Positions 6,043-11,318 of a stretch of DNA of 11,318 bases are shown piece by piece. Under the pieces are notes generated by a model. It saw nothing but the letters and a program-made list of their open reading frames with translations, was not told the origin of the DNA and searched no databases. Within the stretch, counting starts at the first letter, position 1. The number at the start of each line of letters is the position of its first letter. The position numbers were made by a program, and so were the translations under genes. Source of the stretch: JBDHRG01 sp039807445 (GTDB taxonomy: Bacteria; Pseudomonadota; Gammaproteobacteria; Competibacterales; Competibacteraceae); NCBI GenBank assembly GCA_039807445.1, contig JBDHRG010000126.1, positions 1 through 11,318 on the forward strand, written 5' to 3'.

Positions 6043-7075
6043 GCCGCACCACCTTGAACCCCCCTGCGTCGGCGAGCGTCTCGACCGTGCCGAAGCGCAG
6101 CACGGCCTTGCGCTCGAGCGCGATGAAGCGGTTGACGACGAACAGCGCCGTGCCGCCGGGCGCGAGCAGGCGCGCGGCGGCGGCGAGGAAGCGCCCGGTC
6201 AGCTCGTCCTCGACGCCGAAGCCGCGGTGGAACGGCGGGTTGCACAGCACCAGTTCGAAGCGCTGCTCGATCGCGCTGCCGGCGTCGTCGGCGCTGACTT
6301 CGCCGCGGATGCCGTGGCGCTCGAAGTTCGCTCGCGCCGCGATCAGCGCGGCGGCGCCGTTGTCGGTCGCGTGCACCCAGGCGGCGCCGGCGCGCCACGC
6401 GGCCAGCGACAGGTAGCCGTAGCCGCAGCCGAGGTCGAGCACGCGGGTGGCCGCCGGCAGGCCGTCCGGCCACAGCGTCGTCAGTTGCTCGGCCAGACGC
6501 CTCGAGCCGGGGTCGATGCGGTCCCAGCCGTAGACGCCGGGCTTGCTGACGAACGCCGGTCCGCCGTCGTCGGCGAGCCGGCGCAGGCGGTGGTAGTCGC
6601 GGTCGTCGAGGGCTTCGCCGGGCGCCTCGCCGCGCGCGATCGCCGCGACGCGCAGCCCGCTGCCGGACACCTCGACCTCGACGGCGCCGCCGAGCCGTTC
6701 GCGCGCCCTGGCGATGGTGGTCCGGATGCCTTCGGACTTCAGCCCGGCCAGGTGCAGCCGCCCGCCCGGGCGCAGCAGCCGCACGGCTTCGTTGATCACG
6801 TGGTGCGTGACCGGTTTCTCCTTGGCGACGCGGAAGTGGAGCGCGGCCAGCGAGGCGTCGGCGCGGGCGCGCAGGTCGATGTCGGAAAACTCGGCGTCCC
6901 AGCCCGCAGCGCGCAGCGCCCGGCAGAGGTCGATGCGGTTGGCGAGCGCCGTGCAGCCGGGCCGCGGCGCCGCTGGCGGCGGCAGCGGCACGTTTTCGTC
7001 GGCGATCCAGAGGCTGGCCGCGGGAGCCGTGCTCAGCGCACGGACGAGGGCTTGGAGGGCGGGATCGGTCTTCAT
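6026..7075 (-). CDS. rsmC: 16S rRNA (guanine-N2) methyltransferase, RsmC type
   Basis: The 349-residue protein has the two-domain layout of RsmC/RlmG enzymes, a degenerate N-terminal methyltransferase fold and an active C-terminal one. It should methylate a guanine N2 in rRNA; E. coli RsmC (343 residues) acts on G1207 of 16S rRNA in the 30S subunit. The SAM motif is VLDLGCGYG (212-220) and the base-binding motif is NPPFH (279-283). SKPGVYGWDRIDPGS (177-191), just before the active domain, and RFGTVETLADAGGFKV near the C-terminus match the RsmC pattern. RlmG cannot be excluded without alignment. ATG at 7075 gives the family length. The longer open frame upstream (to 7276) runs through the divergent gene's promoter and start and is rejected. 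No clear Shine-Dalgarno precedes the ATG. Confidence 0.88.
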   Translation of the reverse strand: MKTDPALQALVRALSTAPAASLWIADENVPLPPPAAPRPGCTALANRIDLCRALRAAGWDAEFSDIDLRARADASLAALHFRVAKEKPVTHHVINEAVRLLRPGGRLHLAGLKSEGIRTTIARARERLGGAVEVEVSGSGLRVAAIARGEAPGEALDDRDYHRLRRLADDGGPAFVSKPGVYGWDRIDPGSRRLAEQLTTLWPDGLPAATRVLDLGCGYGYLSLAAWRAGAAWVHATDNGAAALIAARANFERHGIRGEVSADDAGSAIEQRFELVLCNPPFHRGFGVEDELTGRFLAAAARLLAPGGTALFVVNRFIALERKAVLRFGTVETLADAGGFKVVRLSGVR

Positions 7076-7107
7076 GCGGGAAGCGACGTCGGCAGCGTTG
7101 GGCGGCG

Positions 7108-7136
7108 ATGCTAGCCGCCTGGTCCGCGGCGTCCAA
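7108..7136 (-). promoter_or_regulatory. Candidate rsmC promoter
   Basis: On the minus strand, TTGGAC (7136-7131) and TAGCAT (7113-7108) are 17 bases apart, matching the sigma-70 boxes at 3 and 4 of 6 positions, and would give a leader of about 25 bases. The -10 sits inside an inverted repeat, GGCGGC (7101-7106) / GCCGCC (7114-7119). The match is modest. Confidence 0.3.
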
Positions 7137-7142
7137 GCCCGC

Positions 7143-7171
7143 GTGAGAACGGCGCGTGCGCCCGGTATGCT
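7143..7171 (+). promoter_or_regulatory. Candidate promoter of the lipoprotein gene
   Basis: GTGAGA (7143-7148) and TATGCT (7166-7171) are 17 bases apart, each matching 4 of 6 sigma-70 positions. Transcription would start near 7178, giving a leader of about 24 bases that contains the ribosome binding site GGAG (7189-7192), nine bases before the ATG. Confidence 0.35.
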
Positions 7172-7201
7172 GGCGCTTCGGTCGGTACGGAGAACGAGAA
7201 C

Positions 7202-7894
7202 ATGCGATACGCGGGACGGGCCCTGGTACTGTGCGGCACGGTGGCGCTCTTGGCCGGCTGTGCGCCGTGGCCGCAAGCCGGTGTCGAGACCGGTGGCGAG
7301 GCTCAGGCAGTCGCCACCGACGGCATGCAGCCGGGTGCGCGCACGTTCGGGTTGAGCTGCGGCTCGGCGCGCTACGCCGCCCAGATCGACGGCGCGCGCG
7401 CGCTGATGAGCACGCCCCAGGGGCTGCTCGAGCTGCCGCGCGACCCTGGCGCCAAGACCGAGACCTACAGCAACGGCAGGGCGACGCTGGTGCTCGAGGA
7501 CGGCAAGGCGCGCTTCGGGCGCGGCAAGGCCCTGCCGGCTGCGTGCAAGCTCGGCAGCGAGGTCTCGCCCTGGGATGCGGCGCGGCTGTCGGGCATCAGC
7601 TTCCGTGCGCTCGGCAACGAGCCGGGCTGGGTCATGGAGATCCGCGAGGGCGAAGGCGTCCGCCTGGTGACGAATTACGGCGAAACCCGCCGTGCGCTGA
7701 CATACGCTGCGCCGCAGCTCGACAAGAAGCGCAGCCGCGCCGTGTACCGCGTCGACGATGCGCAGGGGCCGGTCGAGATCACCGTCGAGACCCGCGCCTG
7801 CACCGATTCGATGAGCGGCGAGCGTTTCCCGGCGCGCGTCAGCGTGCGCGTCGGCACCGAAACGCTCCAGGGCTGCGGTCGGGCGCTGCGCTGA
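7202..7894 (+). CDS. Outer-membrane lipoprotein with MliC-like and COG3650-like domains
   Basis: The 230-residue precursor has a short signal peptide (RYAGR, then a hydrophobic core) and lipobox LAGC with the lipidated Cys20. Ala21 at the +2 position favours sorting to the outer membrane. Residues about 46-117 resemble MliC/PliC, the membrane-bound inhibitor of C-type lysozyme (FGLSCG …, ETYSNGRATLVLEDG …, AACK), with Cys53 and Cys115 placed to form its disulfide. Residues about 130-230 match the COG3650-type domain: ALGNEPGWVMEI at the start, and ACTDSMSGERFP … LQGCGRAL at the end, with Cys200/Cys225. Binding of host or environmental lysozyme in the periplasm is plausible from the first domain only; the second has no firm function. 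It is expressed divergently from rsmC and ends tail-to-tail with the antitoxin gene. Confidence 0.82.
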   Translation: MRYAGRALVLCGTVALLAGCAPWPQAGVETGGEAQAVATDGMQPGARTFGLSCGSARYAAQIDGARALMSTPQGLLELPRDPGAKTETYSNGRATLVLEDGKARFGRGKALPAACKLGSEVSPWDAARLSGISFRALGNEPGWVMEIREGEGVRLVTNYGETRRALTYAAPQLDKKRSRAVYRVDDAQGPVEITVETRACTDSMSGERFPARVSVRVGTETLQGCGRALR

Positions 7895-7918
7895 TCGAAT
7901 CGCGGTCCGCCGTCAATA

Positions 7919-7972
7919 GAGCCCGCGGTATCCGCCGGGCTCAGCCCCATCGCTGCGAGCGGTATACGCTCG
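7919..7972. terminator. Two hairpins between the convergent lipoprotein and antitoxin genes
   Basis: GAGCCCG (7919-7925) pairs with CGGGCTC (7936-7942), with an inner CGG/CCG stem, and CGAGCG (7956-7961) pairs with CGCTCG (7967-7972) around GTATA. Neither has a real T run on either strand (only TATTG after the first on the minus strand). They could serve as a weak two-way stop between the converging genes. Confidence 0.35.
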
Positions 7973-7991
7973 CTCGCGAGACCGACCTCAC
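7941..7991 (-). pseudogene. Vestigial start of the lost toxin gene
   Basis: On the minus strand GAGGAG (8003-7998) is followed after six bases by GTG (7991-7989), which overlaps the antitoxin TGA (7990-7988) as GTGA. This is the coupling seen between antitoxin and toxin genes in many type II pairs. The frame opened here runs only 16 codons to TGA at 7943-7941, and no toxin fold (PIN, RelE, MazF or Doc) can be found between this point and the lipoprotein gene. I read it as the relic of a toxin start; a chance overlap is possible. Confidence 0.35.
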
Positions 7992-8281
7992 CATTCACTC
8001 CTCTGGCGCTCTTGGTAGGCGAGGCCGTCGTCCACCTCGTGGCCCCACGAGCCGAAGACTCCGTCGGCGATCTCGCGATTGGTTTCGGCGCTGTCCCAGT
8101 CCTCGGCCGCCGGCGGCAAGCCGGCCCAGGCGCCGGGGCTGCGCTTCACTGACTTGCGCTCGACCGGTACCAGCCGGACGGCGGGTACGCCGTGGTGGGC
8201 GATCACGACCTCCTCGCCGGCGAGTGCCGCCTTGACCAGCTTCGAGAGCTGGTTCTTGGCTTCGAGGATGTTGACCTGCAT
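7988..8281 (-). CDS. Type II antitoxin, Phd/YefM family (orphan)
   Basis: The 97-residue protein begins with MQVNILEAKNQLSKLVKAAL and GEEVVIAHHGVPAVRLVPV, the standard Phd/YefM DNA-binding dimer fold (about 1-45). The C-terminal half (about 46-97, with DWDSAETNREIADGVFGSW) should be the flexible toxin-binding part. Antitoxins of this family bind and neutralise a toxin and repress their own promoter. The start is set by the consensus Shine-Dalgarno GGAGGT at 8292-8287, five bases upstream. The promoter is covered by a 29-bp palindrome (8323-8351). The gene follows uvrA on the same strand after an 83-base gap. No toxin gene follows: only 93 bases separate its stop from the convergent lipoprotein gene. 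A partner elsewhere in the genome is possible. Confidence 0.9.
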   Translation of the reverse strand: MQVNILEAKNQLSKLVKAALAGEEVVIAHHGVPAVRLVPVERKSVKRSPGAWAGLPPAAEDWDSAETNREIADGVFGSWGHEVDDGLAYQERQRSEW

Positions 8282-8316
8282 GACGTACCTCCACGACGGA
8301 CCTCGCGCATGCTGGA

Positions 8317-8345
8317 AGGGTAGCAATCTTGGCCAATTTGGCCAA
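8317..8345 (-). promoter_or_regulatory. Promoter of the antitoxin gene
   Basis: On the minus strand the -35 TTGGCC (8345-8340), a 17-base spacer and -10 TACCCT (8322-8317) with an extended TGC just upstream (8325-8323) make a plausible sigma-70 promoter. Transcription would start near 8310, about 28 bases before the ATG. The -35 and spacer lie inside the palindromic operator. Confidence 0.5.
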
Positions 8346-8351
8346 AATTGC
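8323..8351. promoter_or_regulatory. 29-bp near-perfect palindromic operator
   Basis: The sequence is symmetric about T8337, with 13 of 14 base pairs matching; only C8328/A8346 breaks it. It is built from outer arms GCAAT / ATTGC and two TTGGCCAA boxes (8329-8336 and 8338-8345), which are themselves palindromes placed 9 bases apart. It overlaps the -35 and spacer of the antitoxin promoter, as expected for autorepression by a Phd/YefM dimer pair. It also lies 14 bases past the uvrA stop, so a role as a uvrA hairpin terminator is an alternative, though no T run follows. Confidence 0.75.
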
Positions 8352-8364
8352 CGCGGGGTCGGTC

Positions 8365-11318
8365 TCAGGCCATTTCGCTGGCGCGCTCGGCCAGGAACTC
8401 CGCCAGCACCCGCCCGGTGTGCGAGCGCTGCGCCGCGGCGCACACCTGTTCGGGCGTACCCTGGACGACGATGCGACCGCCCTCGTCGCCGCCCTCGGGG
8501 CCGAGGTCGAGGATCCAGTCGGCTTCGGCGATCAGGTCGAGGTTGTGCTCGATCAGGAGCACGGTGTTGCCGGCGTCGACCAGGCGGTGCAGGACGCCGA
8601 TCAGCTTTTCGACGTCGGCCATGTGCAGGCCGACGGTGGGTTCGTCGAGCACGTAGAAGGTGTGCGGCGAGGCACGCCCGCGGCTGTCGGTGCGCACCTT
8701 GGCCAGCTCCGTCACCAGCTTGATGCGCTGCGCCTCGCCGCCCGACAGCGTCGGGCTGGGCTGGCCGAGCGTCAGGTAGCCCAGGCCGACGTCGGCGAGT
8801 AGCCGCAGCGCGTGGTGCACCGCCGGGTGTGCCGAGAAGAAGTCCACGGCGTCATCGACGCTCATCGCCAGCACTTCGCCGATCGACTTGCCGCGCCACG
8901 TCAGCTCGCGCGTCTCGTGGTCGAAGCGCGTGCCGCCGCAGGCTTCGCACGGCAGCTTGACGTCGGGCAGGAAGCTCATCTCGATGCGCACCAGGCCCTG
9001 GCCCTCGCACACCGCGCAGCGTCCGCCGGCGGTGTTGAACGAGAAGCGCGAAGGTGTCCAGCCGCGCAGCCGCGCCTCTTGGGTGTCGGCGAACAGCTTG
9101 CGGATCGCGTCCCAGAAGCCGACGTAGGTCGCCGGGCACGAGCGCGGCGTCTTGCCGATCGGCGTCTGGTCGACCTCGAGCACGCGCGCGACCGGCTCCC
9201 AGCCGCGCATGCCGCGGCAGCCGGCGAACGGCGGCGCGAGCGGCCTGCCGCGTGCCGCGATCCGGGCGTGCAGGTTCGCGAACAGCACCTCGCGCGCCAG
9301 CGTCGACTTACCGCTGCCCGAGACGCCGGTCAGCACCGACAGCCGGCCCAGCGGGATGCGCGCATCGACCTTCTTCAGGTTGTGGCGCGCGGCGCCGAGC
9401 ACTTCGAGCATCGCGTGGCCGCGCTTGACCGGCCGCCGCGGGGCGAGCGGGTGGCGCAGCGGCGAGGCCAGGAAGCGCCCGGTCAGCGAACGCGGGTCGG
9501 CCGCGAGCGACGCGGCGTCGCCCTCGGCGACGACTTCGCCGCCGAGCCGGCCGGCGCCGGGGCCGAGGTCGATCACGTGGTGCGCACGGCGGATGGTGTC
9601 TTCGTCGTGCTCGACGACCAAAAGCGTGTTGCCCTTGGCTTCGAGCCGCTCCAGCGTGTCGAGCAGGATGCGGTTGTCGCGCGGGTGCAGGCCGATGGTC
9701 GGCTCGTCGAGCACGTAGCACACGCCGGCGAGCGTCGAGCCGAGCTGCGCGGCGAGCTTGATCCGCTGCGCCTCGCCGCCCGACAGCGTCGGCGCGGCGC
9801 GGTCGAGCGCGAGATACCCCAGGCCGACGTCGATCAGGAAGGCCAGCCGCGCGCCGATCTCGGCGACCAGGTCACGGCCGATCTCGGCTTCGCGCCCGCT
9901 CAGCTCGAGCCGCTCGAAGAAGGCGGCGGCCTCGCGCACCGGGCGTGCGGTCAGCGCGCCGATCGACAGCGCGCGGAAGCGCACCGCACGCGCGACCGGG
10001 TTCAGCCGCTGGCCCGCGCAGGCCGGGCACGGTTCGTCGGCGCCGCGCGCGTCGAGCCAGTCGTCGAGCGCGCGGTCGGTCTGCTCTTCGCTGAGGTGCT
10101 CGTCGCGCTCGAAGCCGCGCAAGCGCACGCCGGTACCCTGGCAGCTCGCGCACCAGCCGTGCTTCGAGTTGAACGAGAACAGCCGCGGGTCGAGCTCGGG
10201 GAAGCTGGTGCCGCACGCGGGGCAGGCGCGCCGGGTCGACAGCACGTCGATGCGGCCGCCGGCGAGCACGTGCACCACGCCCTGGCCGTGCTCGAGCGCG
10301 GCGTGCAGCGCCGCGCGCAGCTCGCCTTCGCGCCTAGCATCGATCGTCAGCTCGGCCATCGGCAGCTCGATCGTGTGCTCCCTGAAGCGGTCGATGCGCG
10401 GGAAGGGCCGGGTGGCCAGCCATTCGCCGTCGACGCGCAGCTTTTCGTAGCCCTTGCCGGCGGCCCACTTGGCGAGCTCGGTGTACACGCCCTTGCGGTT
10501 GACGACCAGCGGCGCGAGCAGCGTGATGCCCTCGCCGCGGTGGCTGCGCAGGAGCCTGGCGGCGATCGCCTCTTCGCGCTGCGGCGCGATGGCCACGTCG
10601 CAGCGCGGGCAATACGGCGTGCCGAGCTTCATCCACAGCAGGCGCAGGAAGTGGTAGGTCTCGGTCAGCGTCGCGACCGTCGACTTGCGCCCGCCGCGGC
10701 TGACGCGCTGCTCGATCGCGACCGTCGGCGGGATGCCGTGGACCGCGTCGACGTCGGGGCGCGCCGCCGGCTGCACCAGGGTGCGCGCGTAGGCGTTCAG
10801 CGATTCGAGGTAGCGGCGCTGGCCTTCGTTGAAGACGATGTCGAATGCCAGCGTCGACTTGCCGCTGCCCGAAGGACCGGTGATCACGGTGAAGCCGCGG
10901 TGCGGGATCGCGACGCTGAGGTTCTTCAGGTTGTGCTCGCGCGCGTGCAGGATGCGGATCGCATCGGCGTTGTAGGCGGACGCCACCTCGGCGGCCTGCG
11001 CCGGCGCGGGCGGCAGCGCCGCGAAGCCGGCGCCGTAGCCGGCCAGCGCCCGGCCGGTGTGCGAGGCTTCGCAGTGCACGATCGCCTCGGGCGTGCCTTC
11101 GAACACCAGCGCGCCGCCGGCCTCGCCGCCCTCGGGGCCGAGGTCGATCAGCCAGTCGGCGGCGGCGATCACGTCGAGGTTGTGTTCGATCACCAGCAGG
11201 CTGTGCCCGGCCTCGAGCAGGCGCGCGAAGGCCTGCAGCAGCCTGGCGTTGTCGTCGAAGTGCAGCCCGGTGGTCGGCTCGTCGAAGATGAACAGCGTCG
11301 GCCTGGCGTCGGCCTTGC
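8365..11318 (-). CDS. uvrA: Tandem-duplicated excinuclease ABC subunit UvrA (C-terminal part)
   Basis: The frame is open at the right edge and 983 residues are visible. UvrA is the damage-sensing ATPase of nucleotide excision repair. The first ~95 visible residues are the end of one UvrA module (DEPTTGLHF at 11283-11257, then VIEHNLDVI … GTPEAI … EASHTGRAL). An Ala/Pro linker (about 11040-10965) leads into a second complete module. Its first ATPase has Walker A GPSGSGKST (10878-10852), a retained UvrB-binding region (about 10683-10340), a zinc module CxxC…CxxC (10224-10141), LSGGE (9786-9772) and DEPTIGLH (9708-9685). Its second ATPase has GVSGSGKST (9327-9301), a zinc module (9018-8938), LSGGE (8748-8734) and DEPTVGLH (8646-8623). 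All ATPase residues look intact. The insertion between the first zinc module and CPAC is about 37 residues here, against about 115 in E. coli UvrA. Double UvrAs of about 1,900 residues are known in betaproteobacteria, generally beside a normal UvrA. The start codon is outside the window. Confidence 0.93.
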   Translation of the reverse strand, partial: KADARPTLFIFDEPTTGLHFDDNARLLQAFARLLEAGHSLLVIEHNLDVIAAADWLIDLGPEGGEAGGALVFEGTPEAIVHCEASHTGRALAGYGAGFAALPPAPAQAAEVASAYNADAIRILHAREHNLKNLSVAIPHRGFTVITGPSGSGKSTLAFDIVFNEGQRRYLESLNAYARTLVQPAARPDVDAVHGIPPTVAIEQRVSRGGRKSTVATLTETYHFLRLLWMKLGTPYCPRCDVAIAPQREEAIAARLLRSHRGEGITLLAPLVVNRKGVYTELAKWAAGKGYEKLRVDGEWLATRPFPRIDRFREHTIELPMAELTIDARREGELRAALHAALEHGQGVVHVLAGGRIDVLSTRRACPACGTSFPELDPRLFSFNSKHGWCASCQGTGVRLRGFERDEHLSEEQTDRALDDWLDARGADEPCPACAGQRLNPVARAVRFRALSIGALTARPVREAAAFFERLELSGREAEIGRDLVAEIGARLAFLIDVGLGYLALDRAAPTLSGGEAQRIKLAAQLGSTLAGVCYVLDEPTIGLHPRDNRILLDTLERLEAKGNTLLVVEHDEDTIRRAHHVIDLGPGAGRLGGEVVAEGDAASLAADPRSLTGRFLASPLRHPLAPRRPVKRGHAMLEVLGAARHNLKKVDARIPLGRLSVLTGVSGSGKSTLAREVLFANLHARIAARGRPLAPPFAGCRGMRGWEPVARVLEVDQTPIGKTPRSCPATYVGFWDAIRKLFADTQEARLRGWTPSRFSFNTAGGRCAVCEGQGLVRIEMSFLPDVKLPCEACGGTRFDHETRELTWRGKSIGEVLAMSVDDAVDFFSAHPAVHHALRLLADVGLGYLTLGQPSPTLSGGEAQRIKLVTELAKVRTDSRGRASPHTFYVLDEPTVGLHMADVEKLIGVLHRLVDAGNTVLLIEHNLDLIAEADWILDLGPEGGDEGGRIVVQGTPEQVCAAAQRSHTGRVLAEFLAERASEMA

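Noticed and set aside
7076..7276. N-terminal extension of rsmC
   Set aside because: The extension has no family counterpart and runs through the divergent lipoprotein promoter and signal peptide region; ATG 7075 gives the normal length.
7675..7998. 107-codon minus-strand frame as a possible toxin after the antitoxin
   Set aside because: It starts with GTG inside the antitoxin, shows no toxin motif and lies mostly antisense to the lipoprotein gene.

Overview
The window is very GC-rich, with G/C-ending codons, tightly packed genes and no tRNA, rRNA, CRISPR or transposase. Two features suggest a betaproteobacterium, perhaps the Azoarcus/Thauera group: the aceF-lpdA arrangement with a lipoyl domain fused to the dehydrogenase, and a tandem double UvrA. 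The lineage is an inference from gene structure, not from a search.

Layout, left to right. (1) 1-2311, + strand: the 3' end of aceF (pyruvate dehydrogenase E2) and complete lpdA (E3 with its own lipoyl domain), closed by a clear intrinsic terminator at 2339-2364. (2) 2399-3678: a solitary Fic-family AMP-transferase with an N-terminal self-inhibitory motif. Three 12-bp direct repeats run up to and over its start codon. (3) 3837-4714: queF, the queuosine-pathway nitrile reductase, probably translated from a leaderless or nearly leaderless mRNA. A 33-codon ORF overlaps its stop. (4) 4813-6042: a decayed zone. It holds a perfect-arm hairpin, a low-GC repeat-like element, a good match to a flagellar sigma-28 (FliA) promoter with no intact gene behind it, and the 3' remains of a hybrid sensor histidine kinase. 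That remnant lacks its 5' end, has an in-frame TGA and has lost its receiver aspartate. (5) 6026-7075, - strand: an RsmC-type 16S rRNA guanine-N2 methyltransferase. (6) 7202-7894, + strand: a two-domain (MliC-like plus COG3650-like) lipoprotein, divergent from rsmC. (7) 7988-8351, - strand: a Phd/YefM antitoxin with an excellent Shine-Dalgarno and a 29-bp near-perfect palindrome over its promoter, but no toxin. Only a vestigial GTGA-coupled start of 16 codons remains. (8) 8365-11318, - strand: the C-terminal part of a tandem-duplicated UvrA, comprising the end of module 1 and all of module 2.

Central metabolism (PDH), tRNA and rRNA modification (QueF, RsmC) and DNA repair (UvrA) are housekeeping. 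The accessory layer is the Fic protein, the orphan antitoxin with its intact operator, and the kinase/flagellar-promoter wreckage. I see no complete novel multi-gene system. The points most worth pursuing are the double UvrA with a compact second module, the orphan antitoxin operator next to it, the FliA promoter without a gene, and the repeat array at the fic start.
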